From contig JAOIVP010000005.1 in the NCBI GenBank assembly GCA_028224115.1, positions 1 through 34,246 of the forward strand: a stretch of DNA of 34,246 bases, read 5' to 3'. Shown here piece after piece: positions 17,215 through 25,645 of this stretch; position 1 is the stretch's first letter; each line of letters starts with the position of its first letter. Position numbers and translations under genes: made by a program. The notes under the pieces are model-generated. The model was given only the letters and a program-made list of their open reading frames with translations, was not told the origin of the DNA and made no database searches. This stretch comes from Candidatus Pelagibacter sp. Lineage in GTDB: Bacteria; Pseudomonadota; Alphaproteobacteria; Pelagibacterales; Pelagibacteraceae.

Positions 17215-17832
17215 ATGAAAAAAAAATCAAAACGAAAATCATTATCTTTAACACTTCGAAATTATTTCATTGCCGGTGTTGTTGTTTTAATTCCTATCGG
17301 TTTTACTCTTTATCTAAGTAAAATTTTAATAGGTATATCTTCAAATTTAATTCCAAAAAATCTCAACCCTAATCATTATTTGCCTTTTGATATCCCTGGA
17401 GTAGAAATTTTAATTTCAATATTATTAATAACAATAGTAGGTGGTTTATCTCTATCTTTTTTTGGAAGAAGAATTTTAAAATTAATAGATGATTTGTTCA
17501 AAAGAATTCCTTTTTTAAGAACAGTTTATTCTGCAATTGTTCAAATGACAGAAACATTTTCTAAAAAAGATGATAATCAAAAAAGTGTTGTATTGGTTGA
17601 ATACCCAAGAAAAGGTGTGTGGGCAGTTGGTTTTGCAACTAAAGAAAATACAGGTGAAATGGCAGATAAAACTAACAAAAAATTAATCAATGTTTTTGTG
17701 CCAACCACACCAAATCCTACAAGTGGATTTTTATTAATGTTTCCTATTGAAGATGTTATTTATCTAAATATGACTTTTGAAGAAGCATCTAAATTTATTG
17801 TATCTGCAGGAACTTCAAACAAACAAACTTAA
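17215..17832 (+). CDS. DUF502 family membrane protein
   Basis: A 205-residue protein of the DUF502 family, whose biochemical function is not established. Two membrane segments (about residues 13-40 and 60-84) are followed by a soluble C-terminal domain. Recognisable family blocks are YFIAGVVVLIPIGFTLYL, the IPGVEIL stretch, RIPFLRTVYSAIVQMTETF, KGVWAVGFAT and VFVPTTPNPTSGFLLMFP. It neighbours recG and sdhE, as in other alphaproteobacteria as I recall. It converges with recG and the two stop codons overlap by 4 bases. Confidence 0.88.
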   Translation: MKKKSKRKSLSLTLRNYFIAGVVVLIPIGFTLYLSKILIGISSNLIPKNLNPNHYLPFDIPGVEILISILLITIVGGLSLSFFGRRILKLIDDLFKRIPFLRTVYSAIVQMTETFSKKDDNQKSVVLVEYPRKGVWAVGFATKENTGEMADKTNKKLINVFVPTTPNPTSGFLLMFPIEDVIYLNMTFEEASKFIVSAGTSNKQT

Positions 17833-19880
17833 GCAATATCGTTTATAATATCTGCTCTATCGTATAATTTTATAAGTGGTTTAAATCTACTTATATCTTC
17901 ATTCTCATTCTCAATTCTTTTGATTTCTTTTTCTGCTAAAAGAAAAAGATCACTATTATGAACAGGGTCAGCTAACTTAAAGTTTTTTATACCACTTTGT
18001 TTAAACCCTAATATATCTCCAAAACCTCTAATTTTCATGTCTTCTTCAGAGATATAAAAACCATCATTAGACTCTTTTAAAATGTTAATTCTTTTTTTTG
18101 CATTAACGCTTAAATTTGATTTAAACATCAATATACACGAAGACTCCTTATCACCTCTTCCTACTCGACCTCTTAATTGGTGTAATTGCGATAATCCAAA
18201 TTTATTAGCATTCTCAATAATAATTACGTTTGCATTAGGAAAATCAATACCGACCTCAATAATAGTTGTTGATACTAAAATTTTGAATTTATTATTCAAA
18301 AAATTATCTAATATTATTTCTTTATCCTCTAAATCAGTTTTTCCATGCAAAAGAGATACTTGATTTGGAAAAAGTTTATCTAAATAGTCAAATTTTTTAA
18401 CAGCAGATGCGTGATCTAATTTTTTTGATTCTTCAATTAATGGGCAAACCCAAAAAATTTGATTACCTAATTTAATTTCTTTTTTTATAAATTTAATAAC
18501 GTCGTCAATTTTACTTTCTAATTTACTATAAGTTTTAATAGGTTTTCTAGATTTGGGTTTTTCTCTTATAATAGAGAGATCCATGTCACCATATATGGTC
18601 ATCGTTAAAGTTCTAGGTATTGGTGTTGCCGTCATTAGCAATACATCACAGTTTTCACCACCTTTATCAGATAAACGTTTTCTTTGATTGACGCCAAATT
18701 TATGTTGTTCATCTATAATAATTAATCCTAAATTTTTAAAATTTACCTTTTTTTGAAATATTGCATGTGTTCCAAAAATGATATCTATTTTATTATTTGC
18801 CAACTTATCTAATATTTCTTTTTTAAATTTGTACTCAGATTTACCAGAAATTAATTCTATATTAATTTTTTTTGGAAATAGTTTTTTGGCAAAATTAAAA
18901 TGTTGTCTTGCTAAAATTTCAGTAGGGGCCATAATAGCTACTTGAAATCCTGAATTTACAGTATTATAGGCTGCAATTAATGATACAATAGTTTTTCCAC
19001 TTCCAACATCACCTTGTAATAAACGAAACATTTTATTTGAAGAAGAAAGATCTTTATTGATCTCATCTAAAGATTTTTTTTGATCATTAGTTAGCGAAAA
19101 TTCTAATTGATTAATAATTTTTTTTTGTAACATTTCATCAAAAAGTTTTCCTTTCTTTTTAATTCTTTTAATTTTTTTTCTAATTTCTGAATTAACCAAG
19201 AAAGTCGAAAATATTTCATCAAATGCTAATCTTTGATAAAAATTTTTTTTATATTTCCCAATATTTTCTGGTTTATGTAATTCTATAATTGAGTCATTCC
19301 AGTTTATGTCATTAAATTTATTTAAAATATTTTTTGAATGCCATTCATTTAAAATTGGAAGTTTGCTTAATATTTGATGAATAATTTTATTATAAATTTT
19401 CTCAGAAATACCCTCGGTTAAAGAATAAGTGTTGTGTTTTTGTTTTATAATAGACGAGTCTTCTGAAATATATTTTGGGTTTGTAAGTTGATATTTGTTT
19501 CTAAAAAAACCAATCTTTCCACTGATAGTTATTTCTTTTCCAAATGGTAGGATTTTTCGGATATATCCTTCATAACTATTAAAAAAAATACAATCAATTT
19601 CACCTGTTTCATCAGAACATAAGACTTTATTTGGCAAATTTCTTACCCTAGGAAATGAATATTTTTTTGGAAATATTGTTATTGTTTGATTTTCACCAAT
19701 TTTTAAATCTTTAATTTTTGTAGAATGACTTCTATCGGTAAATGATTTAGGTAATTTCCATAATAAATCAAAAATATTATTAATTTTTTTTTTCTTTAAA
19801 AGGTTAGTTGTTTTAATGCCTACACCATTAAGTTTAGTTAAATCTGATAATAAATATTCATAATTACTTTTATTAGTCAT
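17829..19880 (-). CDS. recG: ATP-dependent DNA helicase RecG
   Basis: RecG is a branch-specific DNA translocase that remodels stalled forks and Holliday junctions. The protein has an N-terminal wedge/OB domain (KTTNLLKKKKINNIFDLLWKLP), then the helicase core: Walker A LLQGDVGSGKTIVSL, APTEILARQH, Walker B-type DEQHKFGV, LLMTATPIPRTL, IIEVGIDFPNAN and QLHQLRGRVGRGDK. I start it at ATG 19880 (683 residues). An in-frame ATG at 19913 would add 11 unconvincing residues and would overlap the sdhE start. With the chosen start, only 22 bases separate the two divergent start codons. Confidence 0.95.
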   Translation of the reverse strand: MTNKSNYEYLLSDLTKLNGVGIKTTNLLKKKKINNIFDLLWKLPKSFTDRSHSTKIKDLKIGENQTITIFPKKYSFPRVRNLPNKVLCSDETGEIDCIFFNSYEGYIRKILPFGKEITISGKIGFFRNKYQLTNPKYISEDSSIIKQKHNTYSLTEGISEKIYNKIIHQILSKLPILNEWHSKNILNKFNDINWNDSIIELHKPENIGKYKKNFYQRLAFDEIFSTFLVNSEIRKKIKRIKKKGKLFDEMLQKKIINQLEFSLTNDQKKSLDEINKDLSSSNKMFRLLQGDVGSGKTIVSLIAAYNTVNSGFQVAIMAPTEILARQHFNFAKKLFPKKINIELISGKSEYKFKKEILDKLANNKIDIIFGTHAIFQKKVNFKNLGLIIIDEQHKFGVNQRKRLSDKGGENCDVLLMTATPIPRTLTMTIYGDMDLSIIREKPKSRKPIKTYSKLESKIDDVIKFIKKEIKLGNQIFWVCPLIEESKKLDHASAVKKFDYLDKLFPNQVSLLHGKTDLEDKEIILDNFLNNKFKILVSTTIIEVGIDFPNANVIIIENANKFGLSQLHQLRGRVGRGDKESSCILMFKSNLSVNAKKRINILKESNDGFYISEEDMKIRGFGDILGFKQSGIKNFKLADPVHNSDLFLLAEKEIKRIENENEDISRFKPLIKLYDRADIINDIA

Positions 19881-19902
19881 AAAGTGATAATATATTATAC
19901 TT

Positions 19903-20166
19903 ATGACATTCAATATAGACCAATTAAAAAAAAAAATTATCTATCGCTCTAATTATCGTGGCACTAAAGAAATGGATAAACTTTTAGGAGCATTTACAAA
20001 AAAATATATCGAAACATTAAACATTAAAGATCTTAACGATTTAGAAGAATTATTAGATGTGGATGATTCTAATTTGTATAATTTCTATAATGGTATGACA
20101 TGTGATTTTAAGTTTAAAAAAAACTATATCAATTCGTTGTTTAAAGATTTTGAATACAAAGATTAA
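19903..20166 (+). CDS. sdhE: FAD assembly factor SdhE (succinate dehydrogenase assembly factor 2 family)
   Basis: SdhE promotes covalent FAD attachment to the flavoprotein subunit of succinate dehydrogenase. The 87-residue protein carries the essential RGxxE motif (Arg19-Gly20-Thr-Lys-Glu23) in YRGTKEMDKLLGAF, followed by the helical core ending LYNFYNG, all typical. The length matches the family (about 80-95). sdhE divergent from recG is a usual alphaproteobacterial pairing. The ATG follows a 22-base A+T-rich gap, so its mRNA leader must be very short or its promoter lies inside recG. It converges on tRNA-Ser, 4 bases away. Confidence 0.9.
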   Translation: MTFNIDQLKKKIIYRSNYRGTKEMDKLLGAFTKKYIETLNIKDLNDLEELLDVDDSNLYNFYNGMTCDFKFKKNYINSLFKDFEYKD

Positions 20167-20170
20167 TTAG

Positions 20171-20260
20171 TGGCGGAAGGACTGAGATTCGAACTCAGGA
20201 AAGAGTTGCCCCTTTGCCGGTTTTCAAGACCGGTGCATTCAACCACTCTGCCATCCTTCC
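20171..20260 (-). tRNA. tRNA-Ser (anticodon UGA)
   Basis: A 90-base class II tRNA read on the minus strand, CCA encoded. The acceptor stem GGAAGGA pairs with TCCTTCC, the discriminator is G, the anticodon stem CCGGT/ACCGG encloses CTTGAAA (anticodon TGA), a long variable arm follows, and the T arm is CTGAG/CTCAG with loop TTCGAAT. It serves the UCA/UCN serine codons and is charged by the SerS encoded at 3251-4510. Confidence 0.97.
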
Positions 20261-20277
20261 GTGAAGAGTGTTTTATT

Positions 20278-20283
20278 ATTATA
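20278..20283 (-). promoter_or_regulatory. Candidate -10 box of tRNA-Ser
   Basis: A perfect TATAAT on the minus strand lies 17 bases upstream of the mature tRNA 5' end, in the 87-base gap shared with the divergent rarD-like gene. No good -35 lies 16-18 bases before it. A TTGAAT at 20292-20297 would instead pair, over 16 bases, with TAAAAC at 20270-20275. Which pair is used cannot be told by eye. Confidence 0.3.
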
Positions 20284-20347
20284 ATTATTTAATTCAACCA
20301 TAAAATAGACTAATAAAAGCTATAACTAATTAATCAGTTTAATTCAT

Positions 20348-21226
20348 ATGAACAAAGAATTTAATAAAGGACTATTCTTAGCTGGATTTGGTTCATTCTG
20401 GTGGGGTTTTTTTGGAGTTCTTTATTTTAAATATATCACCTTCATTGGTCATATTGAATTAGTTGTTCACAGATGTTTATGGACAACATTTACTTTAATT
20501 TTAACTACTTTCTTTTTTTCAAAATGGAATATTTTTTTTACAATAATTAAAAGTAAAAAAAATTTATTATATTTATTCTTATCTGGTTTTCTTATTTTTA
20601 TTAATTGGGCGATATGGATATATGCAATAGCAACAAATAGAATAATTGATGCAAGTTTTGGTTATTTTATGATGCCAATTTTAAGTGTAATGCTTGGCTA
20701 TATTTTTTTTAAAGAAGAACTTAACAAAAAAAGAATTTTATCAATGATTTTAGTAGTTATTTCAATTTTATATTTACTGACAATAAGCTTTAAGTCTTTA
20801 CCATGGGTAGGAATTATAGTCGCTTTAAGTTGGGGTTTTTATAATTTAGTAAGGAAAAAAATTAATGTTGATACAGATGTGGGGCTTTTAATTGAAAGTT
20901 TATATATTTTACCATTTGCTCTTATTGCTTTTTATATAATAGCCGAGAATGGATATAATGATTTCCAAATATCCAACCCACCAATGATGTTGCTTATTTT
21001 TCTCGCTGGACCAATGACTGTCATTCCACTTTTTTTATATGTTAGAGGTGTTGAATTATGTGGTTTAGGTGCAACAGGAATGATCTTTTATATAACGCCA
21101 ACATTACAATTTATACTTGGTTATTTTTACTATGACGAACCATTTTCTATGGAAAAATTAGTTAGTTTTATTTTTATATGGATTGCTGTAATTATATATT
21201 TAAAAGATTTGCATGAAACTAATTAG
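20348..21226 (+). CDS. rarD: RarD-type EamA family permease
   Basis: RarD proteins belong to the drug/metabolite transporter superfamily; the substrate is not established. The 292-residue protein has about ten hydrophobic helices and the RarD hallmarks GFGSFWWGFFGVLYFKY near the start, GHIELVVHRCLWT, LIFINWAIWIYAI, IDASFGYFMMPILSVMLGYI, LSWGFYNLVRK and, near the end, GLGATGMIFYITPTLQFILG. The start ATG has no ribosome binding site. It overlaps the lytic transglycosylase gene by 14 bases, so it probably heads the long operon that ends at 28709. Confidence 0.9.
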   Translation: MNKEFNKGLFLAGFGSFWWGFFGVLYFKYITFIGHIELVVHRCLWTTFTLILTTFFFSKWNIFFTIIKSKKNLLYLFLSGFLIFINWAIWIYAIATNRIIDASFGYFMMPILSVMLGYIFFKEELNKKRILSMILVVISILYLLTISFKSLPWVGIIVALSWGFYNLVRKKINVDTDVGLLIESLYILPFALIAFYIIAENGYNDFQISNPPMMLLIFLAGPMTVIPLFLYVRGVELCGLGATGMIFYITPTLQFILGYFYYDEPFSMEKLVSFIFIWIAVIIYLKDLHETN

Positions 21227-22214
21227 CTATTTATTCATATTTACAATTTTTATTTTCACTGCATCTTTGTCAGATAATCAAACAGATTTTTTAAATTGGA
21301 AAAAATCTTTTAAGCAAATCGCTTTACAAAATGATATTTCAGAAAAAACCTTTGATATGACCATGTCTAATGTAAAGTTTTTGCCAGATGTAATTAAATA
21401 TGACCGTTATCAACCTGAATTTTATGAAGATACTAAAACTTATATTTCAAAAAGAGCCTCTTCAAAAAAAGTTTCAAAAGGTATAAGTTTTTATAAGAAA
21501 AACTCTAAACTAATTAACACTATTGAAGCTCAATATAATATTGAGAAGGAACTTCTATTAGCTTTAATGGGTATCGAAACTAATTTTGGAACTTATGTTG
21601 GCAAAATGGACATATTATCTTCGTTAGCTACATTAAGTTTTGATAAACGTAGATCCGAATTTTTTTCTAACGAATTGTTAACATTATTGAGATTGATAGA
21701 AACAAATCAGATTGATTATAAAACATTATATGGTTCATGGGCTGGTGCATTTGGTTATTTTCAATTCATGCCTTCAACAATGAAAAACTATGCGATTGAT
21801 TATGATAAAAACAGTTATATAGATTTGAAAAATAATAATGATGCTTATGCATCAGCTGCTAATTATTTAAGTCAAATTGGCTGGAATGATAAACTCCCAT
21901 GTTTTTATAAAATAAATTTATTAAATGATGTTCCAAAAAAATATTTAAATGTTTCTGCAAAAAAACTAAATAATAAAAAAAAGTTAAAATATTTCAGAAA
22001 ATATATTTCTGATGAATATATATTAGATAAAAAATTTGATAATTTAACAACTTCATTGATAACACCTGATAAAGATATAATCCCAGATGCTGAAACTTTA
22101 AGTCCAGCATATATAGTTTTTGATAATTATGAAATTATTTTAAAATGGAATAGATCTTTAAGATTTTCATTAGCGGTATGTACTCTTAAAGATAAATTAA
22201 AAAATGAATTATAA
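21213..22214 (+). CDS. Lytic murein transglycosylase, MltB family
   Basis: MltB-type enzymes cleave the glycan strand of peptidoglycan with formation of 1,6-anhydromuramic acid. The 333-residue protein has an N-terminal secretion signal (about 20 hydrophobic residues, no lipobox Cys). The catalytic Glu122 is in LLLALMGIETNFGTYVGKMD, followed by FFSNELLTLLRLI and the substrate-groove signature GSWAGAFGYFQFMPSTMKNY. It lacks the C-terminal peptidoglycan-binding domain found in some alphaproteobacterial relatives. It overlaps rarD by 14 bases and the RlpA-like gene by 11 bases; these two envelope genes and the carboxypeptidase form a murein block. Confidence 0.92.
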   Translation: MKLISYLFIFTIFIFTASLSDNQTDFLNWKKSFKQIALQNDISEKTFDMTMSNVKFLPDVIKYDRYQPEFYEDTKTYISKRASSKKVSKGISFYKKNSKLINTIEAQYNIEKELLLALMGIETNFGTYVGKMDILSSLATLSFDKRRSEFFSNELLTLLRLIETNQIDYKTLYGSWAGAFGYFQFMPSTMKNYAIDYDKNSYIDLKNNNDAYASAANYLSQIGWNDKLPCFYKINLLNDVPKKYLNVSAKKLNNKKKLKYFRKYISDEYILDKKFDNLTTSLITPDKDIIPDAETLSPAYIVFDNYEIILKWNRSLRFSLAVCTLKDKLKNEL

Positions 22215-22968
22215 AATTTTAATTATAACAATATTTGCTTTTTTTTTAGTTGGTTGTGAACAAAACACACTTAACAAAATAGAAATTCACAAGAAAACAT
22301 TTGATAAATACAAAAATTCTGGATTTGCTCTTGTTTATAATAAAGAGCTGAAAGCTAAAAAGAAAATTACAAAAAAACTTGATAGTAGATCTTTATTAAT
22401 TTTTCATAAAAGTTTAAAAAAGAATTCTTTTGTTAAAATAACAAACCCCACTAACCAAAAAACAGTTATAGCTGAGGTTATTTCGAACCAAGTACAGTTT
22501 TCTGATTTCTACAATTGTGTAATCTCATTGAGAATAGCCGAAGAATTATCTTTGGATTTGTATGAACCATATGTTGATCTTGTATTAATTTCTCAAAATT
22601 CAACTTTTATTGCAAAAAAGGCAAAAACATTTGAGGAAGAAAAAAAAATTGCAGAAAAAGCGCCTGTAGATGGTATAAAAATTGATAATTTAGGAACTGA
22701 AAATCTACAAAAAAACAATCCTATTAAAGAAAAATTTTTTAAGTATTCAATAAAAATAGCAGATTTTTATTACAAAGACTCAGCAACGATCATGTCAGAT
22801 AGAATAATTAGTGAAACTAATATTAAAAACCCAATTATTAAAATGATATCAAAAACAAAATATAGGGTACTATTAGGTCCTTTTAATGATATAAAAAAAT
22901 TAGAAGAGTCATTTAATGAAATTAAATCATTAGATTTTGAAAATATAGAAATTTTAAAAGATGCTTAA
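22204..22968 (+). CDS. RlpA-like lipoprotein with degenerate barrel and SPOR domain
   Basis: A 254-residue putative lipoprotein: signal ending in LVGC with Cys18 as the lipidated residue. The C-terminal ~75 residues resemble a SPOR domain, which binds denuded septal glycan (FFKYSIKIADF..., KYRVLLGPFNDIKKLEES). The middle region follows the double-psi beta-barrel of RlpA in outline (SGFALVYNKE, IFHKSLKKNSFVKITNPTNQ, RIAEELSL) and keeps the His of the usual AAHKTLP (His68). The NDRGPF and IDLS segments are replaced by VISNQVQFSDF and CVISLR, losing both conserved Asp. Position between mltB and the carboxypeptidase is the usual one for rlpA. It may be a non-catalytic septal glycan binder; assignment rests on context and weak similarity. 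Confidence 0.65.
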   Translation: MNYKILIITIFAFFLVGCEQNTLNKIEIHKKTFDKYKNSGFALVYNKELKAKKKITKKLDSRSLLIFHKSLKKNSFVKITNPTNQKTVIAEVISNQVQFSDFYNCVISLRIAEELSLDLYEPYVDLVLISQNSTFIAKKAKTFEEEKKIAEKAPVDGIKIDNLGTENLQKNNPIKEKFFKYSIKIADFYYKDSATIMSDRIISETNIKNPIIKMISKTKYRVLLGPFNDIKKLEESFNEIKSLDFENIEILKDA

Positions 22969-24112
22969 GAAATTATTTTTACTAATATTCACTAGTTTTT
23001 TTTTCGTCAAATTAGCAAGCGCTAACGTAGACGTAAAAGCAAGAACTGCTATTTTACAAGATTATTACTCAGGAGAAATCTTATATGAGAAAGAAGCAGA
23101 TACTTCAATTTATCCAGCTTCTATGACAAAAATTATGACGTCTATAATTGCCTTTGATTTAATTAAATCTGGTGATCTAAATTTAAATGATAAATTTATA
23201 ATTTCTGAAAATGCATGGAGATTATCATCATCCGGTTATTCATCTATGTTTATTATGGTTGGTGATGAAGTATCAGTTGAAAATTTATTAAAAGGTATAA
23301 TTATAGCATCGGGAAATGATGCTTGTGTTGCTTTGGCCGAAGGTATTGCTGGAACCGAGGAGGAATTTACAATTTTAATGACCAGTAAAGCCAAAGAAAT
23401 AGGAATGGAAAATACTAATTTTGCTAATTCATCTGGTATTAATAATCCTGATAATTATTCAACAGTTAGAGACATTTTAAAAATGTCTAAATATTTGATC
23501 GAAAAGCATCCTAAGTTTTATGAAATGTTTGCTGAAAAAGAATTTACATGGAGTCGAACAGGAGGGGATCCAATAACACAAGGAAATAGAAATCCTCTTT
23601 TATATAAAAATTTAGGAGCAGATGGAATTAAAACTGGGTATTTGGCCGTTGAAAAATACTCATTAGCTTCTTCAATAAATAGAAATGGAAGAAGATTAAT
23701 TGCTGTTGGTAGTGGATTTAATTCAAAAAATTCTAGATCTAGAGAAAGCACAAAACTATTAACTTTTGGTCTTACAAATTTTGATCTTGTGAACATTTCT
23801 AAAGCTAAAGAGCCTTTTGACAAAGTTGAAGTTTGGCTTGGCAAACAAGATAAAGTTGCAGTTTATACCAGTCAAGATATCTACAAAACTATCAAAAAAG
23901 CTAAAAAGAAACTTTTAAAAGTATCTGTTAAATATGAGGGCCCAATTGAAGCTCCAATTAAAAAAGATGAAAAAATAGCTATTTTAAAAGTTGTTTATGA
24001 TGATGAGTTAGTTGGTGAATACGATTTACTTGCTTCAAAAGAAGTTAAAAAAGTAAATTTTGTATCAAGATTGTTAAAGTCACTTAATTATCTCATTTGG
24101 GGCGATGTCTAA
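22961..24112 (+). CDS. dacC: D-alanyl-D-alanine carboxypeptidase (penicillin-binding protein 5/6 family)
   Basis: This enzyme trims the terminal D-Ala from murein pentapeptides in the periplasm. The 383-residue protein has a signal peptide (about 1-21, LASA), the active-site Ser54 in PASMTK (SxxK), the SGN triad at 117-119, and KTG at 224-226 (DGIKTGYL). A C-terminal beta domain follows (about 280-360) with KEPFDKVEVWLGKQDKVAV, and the last ~15 residues could form the membrane-anchoring amphipathic helix (VSRLLKSLNYLIWG). It overlaps the RlpA-like gene and tmk by 8 bases each. The dacA/dacC symbol is a guess among paralogues. Confidence 0.93.
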   Translation: MLKKLFLLIFTSFFFVKLASANVDVKARTAILQDYYSGEILYEKEADTSIYPASMTKIMTSIIAFDLIKSGDLNLNDKFIISENAWRLSSSGYSSMFIMVGDEVSVENLLKGIIIASGNDACVALAEGIAGTEEEFTILMTSKAKEIGMENTNFANSSGINNPDNYSTVRDILKMSKYLIEKHPKFYEMFAEKEFTWSRTGGDPITQGNRNPLLYKNLGADGIKTGYLAVEKYSLASSINRNGRRLIAVGSGFNSKNSRSRESTKLLTFGLTNFDLVNISKAKEPFDKVEVWLGKQDKVAVYTSQDIYKTIKKAKKKLLKVSVKYEGPIEAPIKKDEKIAILKVVYDDELVGEYDLLASKEVKKVNFVSRLLKSLNYLIWGDV

Positions 24113-24719
24113 AAAACCAATTATAGTTTTTGAAGGAATAGAAGGTAGCGGAAAAAGCCACCATATTTCTGTTGTTTCTAAGTACCTTACAAAAAAAAAG
24201 ATTACTCATATCAATGTAAGAGAGCCAGGTGGAAATCCAAATTCTGAAAAAATAAGAAAATTGATTTTAAATAATAAATCTAATTTTAATCAAAATACAG
24301 ACCTGCTATTATATATGGCAGCAAGAAGTGAAAATGTAGATTTAATAAAAAAATCTTATAATAAAAAAATAATACTTATTGATAGATTTACAGACTCAAC
24401 AATAGCTTATCAACATTTTGGAATGGGCGTTGATATAAAATTAATTGAAGCTTTAAACAAATACCTGCTTAAAAATATTAAAGTTAATTTTACATTTTTA
24501 AATATTGTTAATAAAAAAAATCTTCAGGAAAGATTAAAACTAAGAAAATCATTAAATAGATACGACAAATTTAAAATGTCTTTTTACAGCAAAGTTCAAA
24601 ATGGATTTTTAAAATTATCAAAAAGACAAAAAAATAAATATCAATTAATTAATTCAAATTTAGAAATACATAAAAATGAAAAATTAATTTTAAATAGAAT
24701 TGATAAACTTATTAAATGA
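24105..24719 (+). CDS. tmk: Thymidylate kinase
   Basis: Tmk phosphorylates dTMP to dTDP for DNA synthesis. The 204-residue protein has the P-loop at residues 11-18 (FEGIEGSGKS), the REPGG motif, LLLYMAARSENV and the DR motif in LIDRFTDSTIAYQ, all standard. The expected lid region reads RLKLRKSLNRYDKF. The C-terminal third is unusually rich in Lys and Asn. It overlaps the carboxypeptidase gene by 8 bases and holB by 4 bases (ATGA); tmk-holB-metG-tatD is a common bacterial order. Confidence 0.95.
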   Translation: MSKKPIIVFEGIEGSGKSHHISVVSKYLTKKKITHINVREPGGNPNSEKIRKLILNNKSNFNQNTDLLLYMAARSENVDLIKKSYNKKIILIDRFTDSTIAYQHFGMGVDIKLIEALNKYLLKNIKVNFTFLNIVNKKNLQERLKLRKSLNRYDKFKMSFYSKVQNGFLKLSKRQKNKYQLINSNLEIHKNEKLILNRIDKLIK

Positions 24720-25645
24720 ATTTAAAACCAGAAAATCAATTGTCTTTATTTGGACATCACGATATATTTTTAAATTTTATTAATCTTTATAAAAATAATA
24801 AACTACCCAATAAAATACTGCTATCAGGTGAAAAAGGAATTGGAAAATCTACTTTAGCATACCATATTATTAATCAAATTTTATCCTCAGATGAGGATCT
24901 TTCATATGATTCTGAAAATTTCAGAATTAACTCAGATAATAAGTCTTACATATTAGTTACAAATAAATCAAATCCTAATTTTATTTCAATAGATGTTGAT
25001 GAAGATAAAAAAAGTATTGATATTAATCAAATTAGAAATTTGATTTTAACCTTAAATAAATCATCATTTAATTCAAAACCAAGATTTGTACTTATAGATA
25101 ATATTGAGCTTTTGAATATTAATTCAGTTAATGCTTTGCTAAAAATTCTAGAAGAACCTAACGACAATATATATTTTATATTAATCAACAATAACAAAAA
25201 AATATTACCAACGCTTAAATCTAGATGTCTTAACTACAAGATTCATCTTACATCTAGTCAATCTTTTGATATTACAAACAAAATCTTAGGTGAAAATTTT
25301 ATGGATTTAATTAATCATCAATTATTTAATAATTATAGCACACCAGGTTTAATATTAAATTTATTAAATTTTGCAAATAATAATGATATCGATTTAAAAG
25401 ATTCTAATCTTAAAGATTTTATTAAAAAGATTTTAATGGAAAAAAAATATAAAAAAGATCAATTTATTAAACATTTATTATATTCATTAATAGAAATCTA
25501 TTTTAGAATTAATGTATCAGTTAAAGATATTAGACTGCTAACTATACAAAATTATTTTTTAAATAAAATTAATAATACAAAGATATTTAATCTCGATGAC
25601 GAAACTTTATTTATGGAATTTGAAGATAGGGTTTTAAATGGATAA
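24716..25645 (+). CDS. holB: DNA polymerase III, delta prime subunit
   Basis: The delta prime subunit is part of the clamp loader that opens the beta sliding clamp. The 309-residue protein has an AAA+ core with a P-loop at residues 38-45 (GEKGIGKS), a Walker B-like VLIDNIELLN, NSVNALLKILEEPNDNIYFIL, and the SRC motif in LPTLKSRCLNYKI. The four zinc-binding cysteines between Walker A and B of E. coli delta prime are absent. It overlaps tmk by 4 and metG by 8 bases. Confidence 0.92.
   Translation: MNLKPENQLSLFGHHDIFLNFINLYKNNKLPNKILLSGEKGIGKSTLAYHIINQILSSDEDLSYDSENFRINSDNKSYILVTNKSNPNFISIDVDEDKKSIDINQIRNLILTLNKSSFNSKPRFVLIDNIELLNINSVNALLKILEEPNDNIYFILINNNKKILPTLKSRCLNYKIHLTSSQSFDITNKILGENFMDLINHQLFNNYSTPGLILNLLNFANNNDIDLKDSNLKDFIKKILMEKKYKKDQFIKHLLYSLIEIYFRINVSVKDIRLLTIQNYFLNKINNTKIFNLDDETLFMEFEDRVLNG

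Noticed and set aside
18082..18363. 93-residue plus-strand frame inside recG
   Set aside because: It mirrors the conserved helicase motifs of recG and has no independent support.
19881..19913. Longer recG start at 19913
   Set aside because: The extra 11 residues are not RecG-like and would overlap the sdhE start codon on the other strand; the ATG at 19880 precedes family-like sequence.
23518..23844. 108-residue open frame on the minus strand inside the carboxypeptidase gene
   Set aside because: It is antisense to the well-supported KTG/beta-domain region and resembles no family; a codon-bias shadow.
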